Shown: piece after piece, positions 16,316 through 22,435 of the stretch
How the letters are laid out: every line of letters starts with the position of its first letter
Position numbering within the stretch: the first letter of the stretch is position 1
Source: Clostridia bacterium
Lineage (GTDB): Bacteria; Bacillota; Clostridia; Oscillospirales; Acutalibacteraceae
Length of the DNA: 24,970 nucleotides
Assembly: GCA_900752115.1 (NCBI GenBank)
Contig: CAADUC010000016.1
Span: forward strand, 1-24,970
Reading direction: 5' to 3'
The notes under the pieces: model-generated
What the model was told of the DNA's origin: nothing
What the model saw: only the letters and a program-made list of their open reading frames with translations
The model's database searches: none
Translations under genes and position numbers: made by a program

Positions 16316-17751
16316 TCTGCGCGCCCTCCCATCTTTGTCTCGCCGGTGATAATCGCCGTACCGGCGCGATCCATCATGACCTCTGCCTGCTCAACGCCGA
16401 GCTCACGGGCAATGATCTGCTGTACTCTCGGCCCACAGAAGCCGCCCTGGCAGCGTCCCATACCGGAACCGCAGCGCCGCTTCACGCCGTCAATCGAGCA
16501 CGGCGGCAGAGGACGGTGCAGAGCGTCCACTATCTCGCCCTCGGTGATTGTTTCGCAGCGGCACACAATCTGTCCGTACAGCGGATTCTTCTGAATCGCT
16601 GCGGCGCGCTCCTCATGCGAGAGATGCTTGAAGCGCACCACATGCCGCTCGTCGATAAAGTTCTCCTTGTTCTCCAGCGCCAGCCCGGCTTCACTAAGCA
16701 TACGCACCATATCGCGCGCAATGGCAGGAGCGGACGTCAGGCCCGGAGACTTGATGCCGGCAATGTTGAAGAAGCCCTTCTGCTCCGTCTCGCCGATAAT
16801 GAAGTCGTCAATCTCCGTATTGGCGCGCAGTCCGGCGAAGTTGCGGATGGAATCGCGGAAACCGATATTCGGAACAGAGCGCATCGCCATTTTCTTGACG
16901 AAAGCAAGGCCGTCTCCCGTCGTGCCGAGATCGTCCTTCTCCGCATCCTCCGCATTCGGTCCGACAATCAGGTTGCCATGCACCGTCGGGGAAACCAGAA
17001 CGCCTTTTCCCACCTTGCTCGGGCACTGGAAAATCACATGGTTCACCAGTGTTCCCTGGCTCTTGTCGAGCAGATAATATTCGCCCTTGTTCGCCGTCAC
17101 AGTGAAGGCATGCGCGTTCGCCATGTCGTTGATCTTGTCGCTCCAAATGCCGGCAGCGTTCACAACAAAGCGCGTTTCAATCGTCTTGCCTCCCGCCGTC
17201 ACACGGAAACCGCCGTCCATTTTATCGATGGCCGTGACCTCGCTGTTGAGCTCCACCTGGGCGCCGTTTTTCACCGCCGTCTCCGCCAGAGCAATCGCCA
17301 GCTCCCACGGGCTGACAACACCGGCCGAAGGCGCATACAAAGCGCTCGTGACCTCTTCGCTCACGTTCGGCTCGAGCTCACGGACCTCCTGCGCGGTGAG
17401 AACCTTCATCCCCGGCACACCGTTCTTTTCGCCGCGGTCAAACAGCTCACGGACCAGCTTGTCCTGCTCCGCGTCAAACGCCAGCACAAGGCTGCCGATC
17501 TGCTTATACGGAACATCGAGCTTCTCGCAGAGCTCCTTTGTCAGAGCGTTTCCCTCGACATTGTAGCGGGCCATTTTCGTTCCCGGATGCGGGTCATAGC
17601 CTGCGTGAACAATGGCGCTGTTTGCTTTCGTCGTTCCGACGGACACATCGTTCTCCTTCTCCACCAGCACAGCGCTGACCTTGTAGCGGCTCAGCTCATA
17701 GAGCAGCGCGCAGCCGCAGATACCGCCGCCGATGATCACTACGTCGACCAT
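16312..17751 (-). CDS. FAD-dependent glycerol-3-phosphate dehydrogenase, GlpA-like
   Basis: A 479-residue flavoprotein. The N-terminal FAD motif is VVIIGGGICGCALLYELS, followed by GTTKANSAIVHAGYDP, which matches the DAO/glycerol-3-phosphate dehydrogenase family. The C-terminal 90 residues have the BFD-like [2Fe-2S] pattern CRCET then CGSGMGRCQGGFC, as in anaerobic GlpA. The reaction is likely glycerol 3-phosphate to dihydroxyacetone phosphate. ATG 17751 is chosen over an earlier in-frame start because AGGAGG is 7 bases upstream and the residues before it would span the leader terminator. The GlpP gene lies upstream and a leader attenuator precedes this gene, which ties it to glycerol control. 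Confidence 0.9.
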   Translation of the reverse strand: MVDVVIIGGGICGCALLYELSRYKVSAVLVEKENDVSVGTTKANSAIVHAGYDPHPGTKMARYNVEGNALTKELCEKLDVPYKQIGSLVLAFDAEQDKLVRELFDRGEKNGVPGMKVLTAQEVRELEPNVSEEVTSALYAPSAGVVSPWELAIALAETAVKNGAQVELNSEVTAIDKMDGGFRVTAGGKTIETRFVVNAAGIWSDKINDMANAHAFTVTANKGEYYLLDKSQGTLVNHVIFQCPSKVGKGVLVSPTVHGNLIVGPNAEDAEKDDLGTTGDGLAFVKKMAMRSVPNIGFRDSIRNFAGLRANTEIDDFIIGETEQKGFFNIAGIKSPGLTSAPAIARDMVRMLSEAGLALENKENFIDERHVVRFKHLSHEERAAAIQKNPLYGQIVCRCETITEGEIVDALHRPLPPCSIDGVKRRCGSGMGRCQGGFCGPRVQQIIARELGVEQAEVMMDRAGTAIITGETKMGGRAE

Positions 17752-17797
17752 TCTGTTTCCTCCTGTTCCCAAATCGACAGAATTCCCGTGAGAACGC

Positions 17798-17846
17798 AAA
17801 AAAGCCAAGCGAAAGAAAGCCCTCTGGATGGGCATTCCTTTGCTTG
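17798..17846 (-). promoter_or_regulatory. leader attenuator: intrinsic terminator before the GlpA-like gene, likely GlpP-controlled
   Basis: On the minus strand a 17-position stem (arms at 17830-17846 and 17806-17822, two mismatches and one wobble) closes a 7-base loop and is followed by GCTTTTTT. It sits about 50 bases before the start codon, inside a leader of about 260 nt. CGTGAGA upstream and TCTCACG downstream of the stem could pair around it. B. subtilis GlpP is known to prevent termination at such a leader when glycerol 3-phosphate is present. Confidence 0.78.
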
Positions 17847-18020
17847 ACTCAATCTCTCACGCAAAATCTCTGTTCAGTTTTTGAAAAGCGCCGCCGGACA
17901 TCCTTTCTGTCACGGATTTCTCCGGGCCTGATGTTCTTTCGCTGCACTCACAGCGATGCGGTCACCACGCGGCACACCGAATTCTCCGACACCATCCGCG
18001 CTGCTTTTTCTTTCAGTATT

Positions 18021-18049
18021 ATTGTATCACACCGTTTGGGCGATTGCAA
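18021..18049 (-). promoter_or_regulatory. promoter of the G3P dehydrogenase operon
   Basis: On the minus strand: TTGCAA, 17 bases, TACAAT, within TGTGATACAATAA. The expected start is near 18014, giving the long leader that carries the attenuator. The 17847-18013 part of the leader holds a CGGA-GAAA-TCCG tetraloop hairpin but no riboswitch I recognise. Confidence 0.72.
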
Positions 18050-18059
18050 GAGCTCTGAA

Positions 18060-18082
18060 AAAACAGGAACAATTCCTGTTTT
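18060..18082 (-). terminator. terminator at the end of glpP
   Basis: AAAACAGGAA and TTCCTGTTTT form a perfect 10-base stem with a 3-base loop, continued by TTTTTT on the minus strand. It includes the glpP stop codon, so glpP and the next operon are transcribed separately. Confidence 0.8.
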
Positions 18083-18641
18083 ACATCCGCCAAACCTCGG
18101 GATTTGTCGTCGAAACCGCACAGGCTCCCGCCCCCAGGGCTGCCATGATATCTTCTTTGTCGCTTACGAGCCCTCCCGCGATAATGGGCGTCTGTGTCTC
18201 CTGACAAATCCGGCGAATGATTTTCGGCATCACACCGGGGAGAATCTCAATAAAATCAGGCCGGCAGGCATCGTGACGTCGCGTCACATTGGCCAGCGCC
18301 ATGGAATCGATCACAAAAAAACGCTGTACGGTGCAAAGGCCAAGCTCCGCGGCACGGGCAATCAGCGACTGCTTCGTGCTGATGACTCCGTCCGCTTTTG
18401 TGTGGGTCCGGATGAAGTCAACGCTGACCTCCTTCGCACTCAGGCCGGTGACGAGATCAAGGTGAACCATGGCACAACGCCCTGACTCCTTAATCCTATC
18501 TACAATCTCCGTTATGTTGCAGACTGTTCCGAAGAGCACAAACACGACCCGCACATCTGTCTGAAGGCATGCTTCCAGCCCCTCCCTGTCCTTCACTGCC
18601 GCGATGACGGGACTGTCCGCAATAAGCTCCTTACAATCCAT
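18081..18641 (-). CDS. glpP: glycerol uptake operon antiterminator
   Basis: A 186-residue protein of the GlpP family (usual length about 190), a cytosolic TIM-barrel RNA regulator. In B. subtilis it binds glycerol 3-phosphate and the leader mRNA of glp genes to prevent termination. Seen: SPVIAAVKDREGLEACL near the start, then VVFVLFGTVCNITEIVDRIK, MVHLDLVTGLSAKEVSVDFI, DFIEILPGVMPKIIR and TPIIAGGLVSDKEDIMAALGAG. ATG 18641 follows GGGAGG by 7 bases. The downstream operon on the same strand has an intrinsic terminator in its leader, so its target is probably next door. glpF and glpK are not in the window. Confidence 0.92.
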   Translation of the reverse strand: MDCKELIADSPVIAAVKDREGLEACLQTDVRVVFVLFGTVCNITEIVDRIKESGRCAMVHLDLVTGLSAKEVSVDFIRTHTKADGVISTKQSLIARAAELGLCTVQRFFVIDSMALANVTRRHDACRPDFIEILPGVMPKIIRRICQETQTPIIAGGLVSDKEDIMAALGAGACAVSTTNPEVWRM

Positions 18642-18684
18642 TTCGTATCCTCCCTTGCGCGCGCAGAGGCGCTCCGCTTTCGTT

Positions 18685-18714
18685 ATTGTATCACAATGGG
18701 ACGCGCACGCGCAA
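18685..18714 (-). promoter_or_regulatory. promoter of glpP
   Basis: On the minus strand: TTGCGC, 18 bases, TACAAT. The segment TGTGATACAATAA is identical to that in the promoter of the downstream operon, suggesting shared regulation or a shared origin. Confidence 0.6.
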
Positions 18715-18721
18715 GAGAGGC

Positions 18722-18750
18722 TTGCCTTTGTTTCCGGCCCATGGCATAAT
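18722..18750 (+). promoter_or_regulatory. promoter for the leader ORF and truncated ABC gene
   Basis: TTGCCT, 17 bases, CATAAT with TGG before the -10 (extended). It diverges from the glpP promoter with only 7 bases between their -35 boxes. Confidence 0.62.
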
Positions 18751-18794
18751 GAGGGAAACCGCTGATGCGGAATTACATGGAAAGGACGGTCGCT

Positions 18795-18848
18795 ATGAAA
18801 AAAACATCTGTACCCATCATCTCTTCTCGGAGGGAATTCGTCCGATAA
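18795..18848 (+). CDS. 17-residue leader peptide or remnant N-terminus of the ABC gene
   Basis: ATG 18795 has a good ribosome binding site (GGAAAGGA, 8 bases upstream) and a promoter. It reads MKKTSVPIISSRREFVR and stops at TAA 18846. The sequence resembles the first residues of an ABC exporter half (charged, with REFVR before the first membrane segment), so it may be the original start of the gene left by an internal deletion. Alternatively it is a regulatory leader peptide: the last codons lie in the first arm of a set of competing hairpins. Both readings are inference. Confidence 0.5.
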   Translation: MKKTSVPIISSRREFVR

Positions 18849-18882
18849 CGAATCAATCTCAACCCTCCGAGAATTCCGGAGG
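18824..18882 (+). repeat. competing inverted repeats before the ABC coding region
   Basis: TTCTCGGAGGG (18824-18834) pairs with CCCTCCGAGAA (18863-18873). The second arm can instead pair with CGGAGG (18877-18882), which is the only ribosome binding site before the ABC frame. Between the arms ATTCGT and ACGAAT form a further small hairpin. The layout allows mutually exclusive structures. Confidence 0.7.
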
Positions 18883-18883
18883 A

Positions 18884-19852
18884 ATGTATGAAGTCCAGTT
18901 TTATGATACGGTACAATCCTACCCGCAGTTTCTAACCATGATTGTCGTCTTTTTCGGCGCACTCTTTCTCGGAAACGGGACGCTCGACGTTCCCGTCCTC
19001 GTCACCTTCCTGCTCTACGTGGGAAGCCTTTCGGAACCCATCACGCTGCTTCTGAATTTCATGCGCCTTTACGAGGAGGGAAAAGCGGGGTTCCTTCGCT
19101 TTTCCGAAATGATGGACGTGCAGCCTGAGATAACGCAGTCCTCATTCCCTGTCACCCTGCCCGACGGCCCAAAATCAGTGGAGTTTGACGACGTCTCCTT
19201 CACGGTGCCCGCGGGACAGACGGCAGCCTTTGTCGGTGCGTCCGGCATCGGCAAGACCACGGTATGCAGCCTGATCGCCCGCTTTTACGACGCAACGGAC
19301 GGGAGCGTGCGTATCGGAGGGACAGATGTGCGCGAGCTTTCCTTTGAATCGCTTCGCCGTACGGTCGGCATTGTACAGCAGGAGGTCTGTCTCTTCAACG
19401 GTACCATCCGCGACAACATTCGCTACGGCAGTCCCGATGCTTCCGACGAGGAAGTGGAACGCGCCGCGGCCTGTGCGGATCTGCATGATTTCATTCTCTC
19501 TCTGCCGCAGGGATATGACACCCTCGTGGGAACAAAGGGCGTCCGCCTCTCCGGCGGGCAGCGTCAGCGTGTAAGCATTGCGCGGCTGTTTCTGCGCAGC
19601 CCTGATATTCTTCTGCTCGATGAAGCGACAAGCGCGCTGGATTATGAGAGTGAGGCTGCCGTACAGCGTTCTCTGGAGCGCCTGATGGAAGGCCGTACCG
19701 CTATCCTTGTCGCCCACAGACTTTCCACCGTTCAGCACGCGGATCGGATTTATGTACTCTCTGAGGGCGGAATCGTTGAATCCGGCTCCCACGAGGAGCT
19801 TCTGCGGCAAAACGGCGCATATGCCGCTCTCTGCCGCCTCAATCAGCTGTGA
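18884..19852 (+). pseudogene. ABC exporter, N-terminally truncated (end of membrane domain plus ATPase)
   Basis: An intact exporter half of this type has about 580 residues; here 322 can be read from ATG 18884. Residues about 10-85 correspond to the last two membrane helices (QFLTMIVVFFGALFLG and LVTFLLYVGSLSEPITLLL). The ATPase that follows is complete: Walker A GASGIGKTT, Q-loop IVQQEVCLFNGTIRDNI, signature LSGGQRQRVSIARL, Walker B ILLLDEATSALD and H-loop LVAHRLSTV. About four N-terminal helices are missing, and no other ORF in the 230 bases upstream supplies them. ATG 18884 is only one base from its GGAGG, so translation is probably poor. It is likely a deletion remnant, although the ATPase shows no decay and might still be made. 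It could also be an attenuated short ABC protein. Confidence 0.7.
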
Positions 19853-19947
19853 CGGGAAACATCCCGCTTCCTGATCCTTTTTCTGCCAGGAACTTCACCC
19901 GGGACGAAAGCATCGAAACATATAGAACCATCATGCGCATGACCTGA

Positions 19948-19998
19948 AAAAGCCGGTTCCTCTTTGAGCGAAAAGCGCTCGAAAAGGAACCGGCTTTC
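19948..19998. terminator. bidirectional terminator
   Basis: AAAGCCGGTTCC pairs with GGAACCGGCTTT, and inside it GAGCG pairs with CGCTC around an A-rich loop. It lies between the convergent ABC and HTH genes; the flanks carry A and T runs. Confidence 0.85.
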
Positions 19999-20037
19999 CT
20001 ATCGTACCGAGGGCGCTCTCTCGCTCCCCCTTTTCAT

Positions 20038-20472
20038 TCAAATGAGTTCTTCCGTTTTACAGCCCAGGATCCGTGCGATCCGGCCAAGCAGGGCGGTCCC
20101 TGCCTCCACCTCGCATCTCTCCCAGCGAAAAACCTCCTGCTGAGAGGTGCCGAGCGCCACGGCGAGATCCGCGCGCGTCAGGCCGGCGCGCTCGCGCATA
20201 CGCTCGATTTTCCTGTCCCGCTCCAGAAGGAAGGCTCTCTTTTTCTTCTCGTCGACGAGCACCGGCAGACCGTTGTGGCTGTGCAGGATGCAAGCGGAGG
20301 ACTCCCCGCGTACAAACGGCGCGCCATCCTCGGAATCCACCCAGTACCCCTCCGGAAGAAGATAATCGCGTCCGCCGTCGTCATTTCCGTCTTCTTCGGG
20401 GAAGAAGGCAAAGACGGGTTCTTCCCCTTCCTCGCCCCAACGATAAATTCTGACCACCATTCTCTCGTCCAT
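20038..20472 (-). CDS. small helix-turn-helix (XRE-like) protein with an acidic N-terminal region
   Basis: A 144-residue protein. Residues about 86-144 form an XRE/Cro-type DNA-binding domain: IERMRERAGLTRADLAVALG, TSQQEVFRWER, then LGRIARILGCKTEEL. Residues 1-85 are acidic and aromatic (FAFFPEEDGNDDGG), and match no family I recognise. GGGGGAAG lies close before ATG 20472. It starts 18 bases after the cysteine synthase stop on the same strand, so it is co-transcribed. A role in controlling that gene is an inference from position. No promoter of its own was seen. Confidence 0.75.
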   Translation of the reverse strand: MDERMVVRIYRWGEEGEEPVFAFFPEEDGNDDGGRDYLLPEGYWVDSEDGAPFVRGESSACILHSHNGLPVLVDEKKKRAFLLERDRKIERMRERAGLTRADLAVALGTSQQEVFRWERCEVEAGTALLGRIARILGCKTEELI

Positions 20473-20489
20473 CCAGGCTTCCCCCTTTT

Positions 20490-21422
20490 TTATTCCTCGC
20501 CGAAGAGAGGCGTGCTGAAATAGCGCTCCGCCGTATCCGGCAGCACCGTGAGCACGGTCTTGCCCCGGCCCAGCTTTTTCGCAAGCTTAAGAGCGGCGGC
20601 CACATTCGTTCCGCTGGAAATACCGCACATCAGTCCTTCGCGCCGGGCAAGCTCCTTCGCGGTGCGGATGGCCTCCTCGTCGGTGACGATGCAGATCTCA
20701 TCATAAATTTCCTGGTTCAGGTTTTCGGGAATCACACCGTCTCCAATGCCCATCTGCAGATGCGTTCCCACGCTGCCGCCGGAGAGAATGGCCGCATGCT
20801 CCGGCTCCACCGCCCAGATCAGCATACCGGGATTCTGCGAACGCAGCACCTCGCCGATGCCGCTGATGGTGCCGCCCGTACCGACGCCGGAGCAAAAGCC
20901 GTGGATCGGCCCCGCCACCTGCTCAAGAATTTCCACCGCCGTGTGGTAATGGTGTGCCTCCAGATTGCCGGGATTCGAGAATTGCTGCGGCACAAAGACC
21001 TTGGGGTTCTCCCGCTGCATCCGCAGCGCCGTCTGCAGGCACTCTTCAATGCAGTCGCCGATGTTTCCGGCGTCGTGAATCAGGATAACCTCCGCACCGT
21101 AATGGCGGACAAGCTTGCGGCGTTCCTCGCTGACGGAATCGGGCATGATGATGATCGTACGGTAGCCCTTGACCGCTCCGATCAGCGCAAGACCAATGCC
21201 CTGGTTGCCGCTGGTCGGCTCGACAATGATGGTATCCGGGCCGATTTTGCCGTCCCGCTCCGCGTTTTCAATCATCTGATATGCCGTGCGCGTCTTGATC
21301 GAGCCGCCGACATTGAGTCCCTCAAATTTTACCAACACCTGAGCCCCCTGCGGATCCGGCAGATGCTGCAGGCGAATCACGGGGGTATGCCCTATCGCTT
21401 CGAGTATCGTATGATAAATCAT
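20490..21422 (-). CDS. cysK: cysteine synthase (O-acetylserine sulfhydrylase)
   Basis: A 310-residue PLP enzyme of the cysteine synthase/cystathionine beta-synthase family, which makes cysteine from O-acetylserine and sulfide. The PLP lysine is near residue 43 in NVGGSIKTRTA; most CysK proteins have SVKDR there, so the KTR form is a variant. EPTSGNQGIGLA is the substrate loop and GVGTGGTISGIGE the phosphate-binding loop. GISSGTNVAAAL is near the end. The start MIYHTILEAIGHTPVIRL is chosen by homology; TTG two codons earlier fits the GGGAG box better and is possible. A related beta-replacement substrate cannot be excluded. Its promoter is at 21468-21496. Confidence 0.88.
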   Translation of the reverse strand: MIYHTILEAIGHTPVIRLQHLPDPQGAQVLVKFEGLNVGGSIKTRTAYQMIENAERDGKIGPDTIIVEPTSGNQGIGLALIGAVKGYRTIIIMPDSVSEERRKLVRHYGAEVILIHDAGNIGDCIEECLQTALRMQRENPKVFVPQQFSNPGNLEAHHYHTAVEILEQVAGPIHGFCSGVGTGGTISGIGEVLRSQNPGMLIWAVEPEHAAILSGGSVGTHLQMGIGDGVIPENLNQEIYDEICIVTDEEAIRTAKELARREGLMCGISSGTNVAAALKLAKKLGRGKTVLTVLPDTAERYFSTPLFGEE

Positions 21423-21467
21423 GGTCAACCATTCTCCCATTCCATAATCTGCTGTGACTCTTGTTCT

Positions 21468-21496
21468 ATTATAGTATGATTTCCCCCATTTGGAAA
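21468..21496 (-). promoter_or_regulatory. sigma-A-type promoter for the cysK-HTH operon
   Basis: On the minus strand: TTTCCA, 17 bases, TATAAT (perfect -10, with -35 matching 4 of 6). The leader is about 40 nt. Confidence 0.65.
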
Positions 21497-21710
21497 CTCC
21501 TATTTTTCTCCCCTGCCGCTCTTTCCCGGTATTGCTTTCGAAATATTTTCGTTTTCCCGAACCGGACGTGCGTTCCACCGCGTTTTCCTCCTTGTCTTCC
21601 GCAAAGGAGGCTCCGCCGTCAGCCTTGCCGGGAGTCCGACCAAATTTCTTGTCCCCTCAGAGCAGTTTTCATGCATAGCAATGATAGGAAAAGAGATTTC
21701 CAAAGAACTA
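21497..21710. other. cysK-feoA intergenic stretch, nothing firmly assigned
   Basis: The minus-strand frame upstream of cysK stays open here but reads like non-coding DNA. A hairpin CCTCCTT/AAGGAGG (21587-21610) precedes GCGGTGGAACGC, which partly resembles a T-box but lacks its full signature (see rejected items). Confidence 0.4.
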
Positions 21711-21739
21711 TTGACAATGCCAGTTAGTTGCAGTAAACT
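21711..21739 (+). promoter_or_regulatory. sigma-A-type promoter of the feo operon
   Basis: A perfect TTGACA, 17 bases, then TAAACT. The spacer and -10 overlap the GTTAG repeats, so a bound repressor would block polymerase. Confidence 0.72.
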
Positions 21740-21772
21740 AACCTTGTTGCAAAAGGTTAGTTCGTTCTAACC
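21723..21772. promoter_or_regulatory. iron-regulator-like operator array at the feo promoter
   Basis: Four half-sites alternate in direction: GTTAGTT (21723), AACTAACC (21736), GGTTAGTT (21755), CTAACC (21767). They make overlapping palindromes, including AACTAACC-N11-GGTTAGTT and GGTTAG-N6-CTAACC. GGTTAG/CTAACC half-sites resemble those known for DtxR/IdeR-family metal repressors. The regulator itself is not in the window. Confidence 0.68.
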
Positions 21773-21809
21773 AAAACAAAACCGACAGCAGGAGAGGAAA
21801 GGAAACGCA

Positions 21810-22022
21810 ATGATGCCGTTGACAATGGTCCGTCCGGGAGAAACCGTCACGATCCGCAAAATCACGGGAAAAGACGAGGTGCGCCAGCACCTTGCCGAGC
21901 TTGGCTTTGTGATTGAAGAGGGCGTAACCGTCGTGAGCGAAATCGGCGGCAATCTGATCCTTCAGGTTAAGGACAGCCGAATTGCCCTGGATCACACACT
22001 CGCAAACCGAATTATGGTTTGA
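21810..22022 (+). CDS. feoA: FeoA family protein (first copy)
   Basis: A 70-residue SH3-like FeoA protein, a small cytosolic partner of the ferrous iron transporter FeoB. Seen: PLTMVRPGETVTIRKITG, VRQHLAELGFVIEEGVTVV and the C-terminal beta segment GGNLILQVKDSRIALDHTLA. The ATG at 21810 is followed by a second in-frame ATG at 21813; AGGAAAGGAAACGCA supports the first. It is the first gene of the operon and lies about 70 bases behind the operator-covered promoter. Its HLAELGF and DHTLANRIMV match typical FeoA closely. Confidence 0.9.
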   Translation: MMPLTMVRPGETVTIRKITGKDEVRQHLAELGFVIEEGVTVVSEIGGNLILQVKDSRIALDHTLANRIMV

Positions 22023-22055
22023 CAAGCACCTGCGAACGGAAGCAGTCGAACACCA

Positions 22056-22089
22056 TACGGGCGGACCATTTCCAAACGCCCCGCCCGTA
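22056..22089 (+). other. intercistronic hairpin between the two feoA genes
   Basis: TACGGGCGG and CCGCCCGTA are perfect 9-base inverted arms around a 16-base loop. No T run follows. It could be an mRNA stability or processing element that sets different levels for the two FeoA proteins. Confidence 0.55.
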
Positions 22090-22133
22090 CGGATTGCCCT
22101 TCTGCGGGCAAAGGGAGAAAAGGAGGACAGAGC

Positions 22134-22355
22134 ATGAAGACATTGAAGGACGCAAAGGTCGGCGAAACCGTCGTAGTCAAGAAGCTGCACGGAGAGGGGC
22201 CGGTCAAACGCCGCATCATGGACATGGGAATCACCAAGGGCGCGACATTGTATGTGCGCAAAGTCGCTCCGCTCGGCGATCCGATGGAGCTGAATGTGCG
22301 CAGTTATGAGCTGAGCGTGCGCAAAGCAGACGCGGCCATGATCGAGCTTGAGTAA
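22134..22355 (+). CDS. feoA: FeoA family protein (second copy)
   Basis: A 73-residue FeoA protein with LKDAKVGETVVVKKLHGEGP, VKRRIMDMGITKGATLYV and RKVAPLGDPMELNVRSYELSVRKADA. This PLGDP(M)E-type segment is the most typical FeoA signature, more so than in the first copy, and the two differ enough to be old duplicates. ATG 22134 follows AGGAGG by 7 bases. Tandem feoA genes before feoB are common in Clostridia. It probably binds the FeoB N-terminal G domain. Confidence 0.92.
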   Translation: MKTLKDAKVGETVVVKKLHGEGPVKRRIMDMGITKGATLYVRKVAPLGDPMELNVRSYELSVRKADAAMIELE

Positions 22356-22367
22356 AAGTTTTTGTCC

Positions 22368-22399
22368 GTTAGTTAGCTTTTTCTAACCTCAAATTGAGG
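22368..22399. promoter_or_regulatory. second iron-box-like site before feoB
   Basis: GTTAG (22372-22376), 6 bases, CTAACC (22383-22388) repeats the spacing of the operator upstream of the operon, with a further GTTAG just before. CCTCAAATTGAGG follows as a short palindrome. It could be an internal operator for feoB or an mRNA hairpin. Confidence 0.45.
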
Positions 22400-22435
22400 G
22401 AAGCAGGCATGAAGATTGAGAAGGAGTGAACCAAG

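Noticed and set aside
21545..21660. T-box-like sequence on the minus strand upstream of cysK (GCGGTGGAACGC after an AAGGAGG hairpin)
   Set aside because: The core reads TGGAACG and not the full TGGNACCGCG, no terminator with a T run follows, and a good promoter lies downstream of it, closer to cysK.
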